Part shown: piece after piece, positions 63,534-64,000 of the stretch | How positions within the stretch are numbered: the first letter of the stretch is position 1 | Layout of the letters: each line of letters starts with the position of its first letter | Origin: Roseovarius aestuarii | GTDB taxonomy: Bacteria > Pseudomonadota > Alphaproteobacteria > Rhodobacterales > Rhodobacteraceae | Assembly (NCBI GenBank): GCA_027214255.1 | Contig: JAPWHL010000012.1 | Coordinates: 1-64,000, forward strand | DNA: 64,000 nucleotides | Reading direction: 5' to 3' | Made by a program: the position numbers and the translations under genes | Notes under the pieces: generated by a model | Databases searched by the model: none | The model's input: the letters and a program-made list of their open reading frames with translations, nothing else | Told to the model about the DNA's origin: nothing

Positions 63534-63899
63534 GTGTCGCCTGCTCAATTTTTTTTCATTGGTTTTGTGCAAATCATCGCAAAAAACAGCGACTCGCGCC
63601 AGCTTTGCCTGCAATTCCCCCCCGGATTCGCACCCTTTTTAACGTGATTTCACTAGTTCTCACAAAGAATGCAAATTCTTACTCTAATTTAAAATGTTAA
63701 AAAACAATTGGTTACCTAAGATCACCGCTATATTTTCAACCTGCGCCAAAAACGCGCCATTCGTGCCCAATTCCTGCCCCAGTTGGACGGCTATAAGTGT
63801 TCATCCGAGGCGCTGATGAGCCAACGTAGAGAGGCGGCACAGACAGCAAGACGGACAGAAACCTGAGTAAAACCACTTGATCCTTTGGAGGGACACAAC
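63534..63899. other. Divergent promoter region before the pilin gene
   Basis: The stretch is AT-rich, mainly 63640-63720 with several A- and T-runs, and contains no gene. It separates the lytic transglycosylase from the Flp pilin and probably holds both promoters and a long pilin leader. No operator was recognised. Confidence 0.5.
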
Positions 63900-64000
63900 A
63901 TGATTAAATTTTTCAAAAACTTCAAAAAAGACGAAGACGGCGCAGTAACAGTTGACTGGGTTGTTCTGACCGCAGCCGTTGTTGGCCTGGGCGTTGCCGG
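63900..64000 (+). CDS. Flp/Fap-type type IVb pilin (cut by window edge)
   Basis: The frame begins MIKFFKNFKKDEDGAVTVDW and continues VVLTAAVVGLGVAG to the window end. GGAGG lies 9 bases before the ATG. The short basic leader ending in Gly, followed by a hydrophobic helix, is the Flp prepilin form, with cleavage after DG; the usual Glu at position +5 of the mature chain is Asp here. Flp pilins build adhesive tad pili. Only 33 codons are visible, so the tad genes expected downstream cannot be seen. Confidence 0.8.
   Translation, partial: MIKFFKNFKKDEDGAVTVDWVVLTAAVVGLGVA

Overview
The window reads as chromosomal DNA of a marine alphaproteobacterium of the Rhodobacteraceae (Roseobacter group). 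The basis is the protein families and gene order: the ctaC-ctaB-ctaG-ctaE-SURF1-thrC-M16 block, gcvT-gcvH-gcvP behind a tandem glycine riboswitch, the tesA/ybbA/ybbP divergent pair, roseobacter-style Flp pilin and RcnB-like proteins, and frequent ATGA/TGATG overlaps. There is one tRNA (Cys), no rRNA, no CRISPR array, no prophage and no complete insertion sequence.

Layout. 1-2489: edge of a secreted-protein gene, an iron-type alcohol dehydrogenase and an RcnB-like periplasmic protein. 2490-15371: a catabolic island. A five-gene operon (flavin monooxygenase, Rid-family protein, DUF1028 protein, trimethylamine-dehydrogenase-family flavoprotein, M20 amidohydrolase) is followed by a convergent LysR regulator, a four-gene polyamine-type ABC transporter, a YtcJ-like amidohydrolase and a decayed GMC oxidoreductase. 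15425-26602: tRNA-Cys, dacB, nadD, a PAS-GGDEF-EAL protein, ettA, a decayed REP-type transposase, a cold-shock protein, tesA and the ybbA/ybbP-like exporter. 26640-31421: glycine cleavage genes with riboswitch. 31477-39030: NsrR-like regulator, gamma-glutamylcyclotransferase-like protein, gltX, a secreted metallo-beta-lactamase-fold protein, a zincin, nadE and an 18-unit MORN protein. 39171-43814: leucine leader peptide, leuA, cupin, small membrane protein, acyl-CoA synthetase. 44073-54306: iron-type binding protein, then (minus strand) the cytochrome c oxidase assembly/thrC/M16/GNAT/FAD-oxidase run. 54590-64000: tldD, dprA, topA, an L,D-transpeptidase, 3-oxoacid CoA-transferase A/B, a lytic transglycosylase and the start of a Flp pilin gene.

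The most interesting unit is the 2.4-15 kb island. The operon and the transporter each carry the same inverted repeat, TTAGG-N5-CCTAA, in front of them. Each contains the T-N11-A core expected for a LysR regulator, and the LysR gene lies between the two. This links uptake and breakdown of one substrate, probably an N-methylated nitrogen compound, because the flavoprotein keeps the Cys30 flavin-linking position of trimethylamine dehydrogenase but has Gln at position 60, as in dimethylamine dehydrogenase. Five structural genes plus one regulator also match, from memory, the reported homarine operon homABCDER of marine bacteria; this is a hypothesis I could not check.

Other regulatory structure read directly from the sequence: a tandem glycine riboswitch before gcvT, a Leu-codon leader peptide with nested hairpins before leuA, FNR-type boxes near coxB/tldD and near the NsrR-like gene, an iron-box-like palindrome before the iron-binding protein, a REP-like palindrome in two copies (one containing the transposase stop codon), and a two-hairpin intergenic repeat in two copies with compensatory stem changes.
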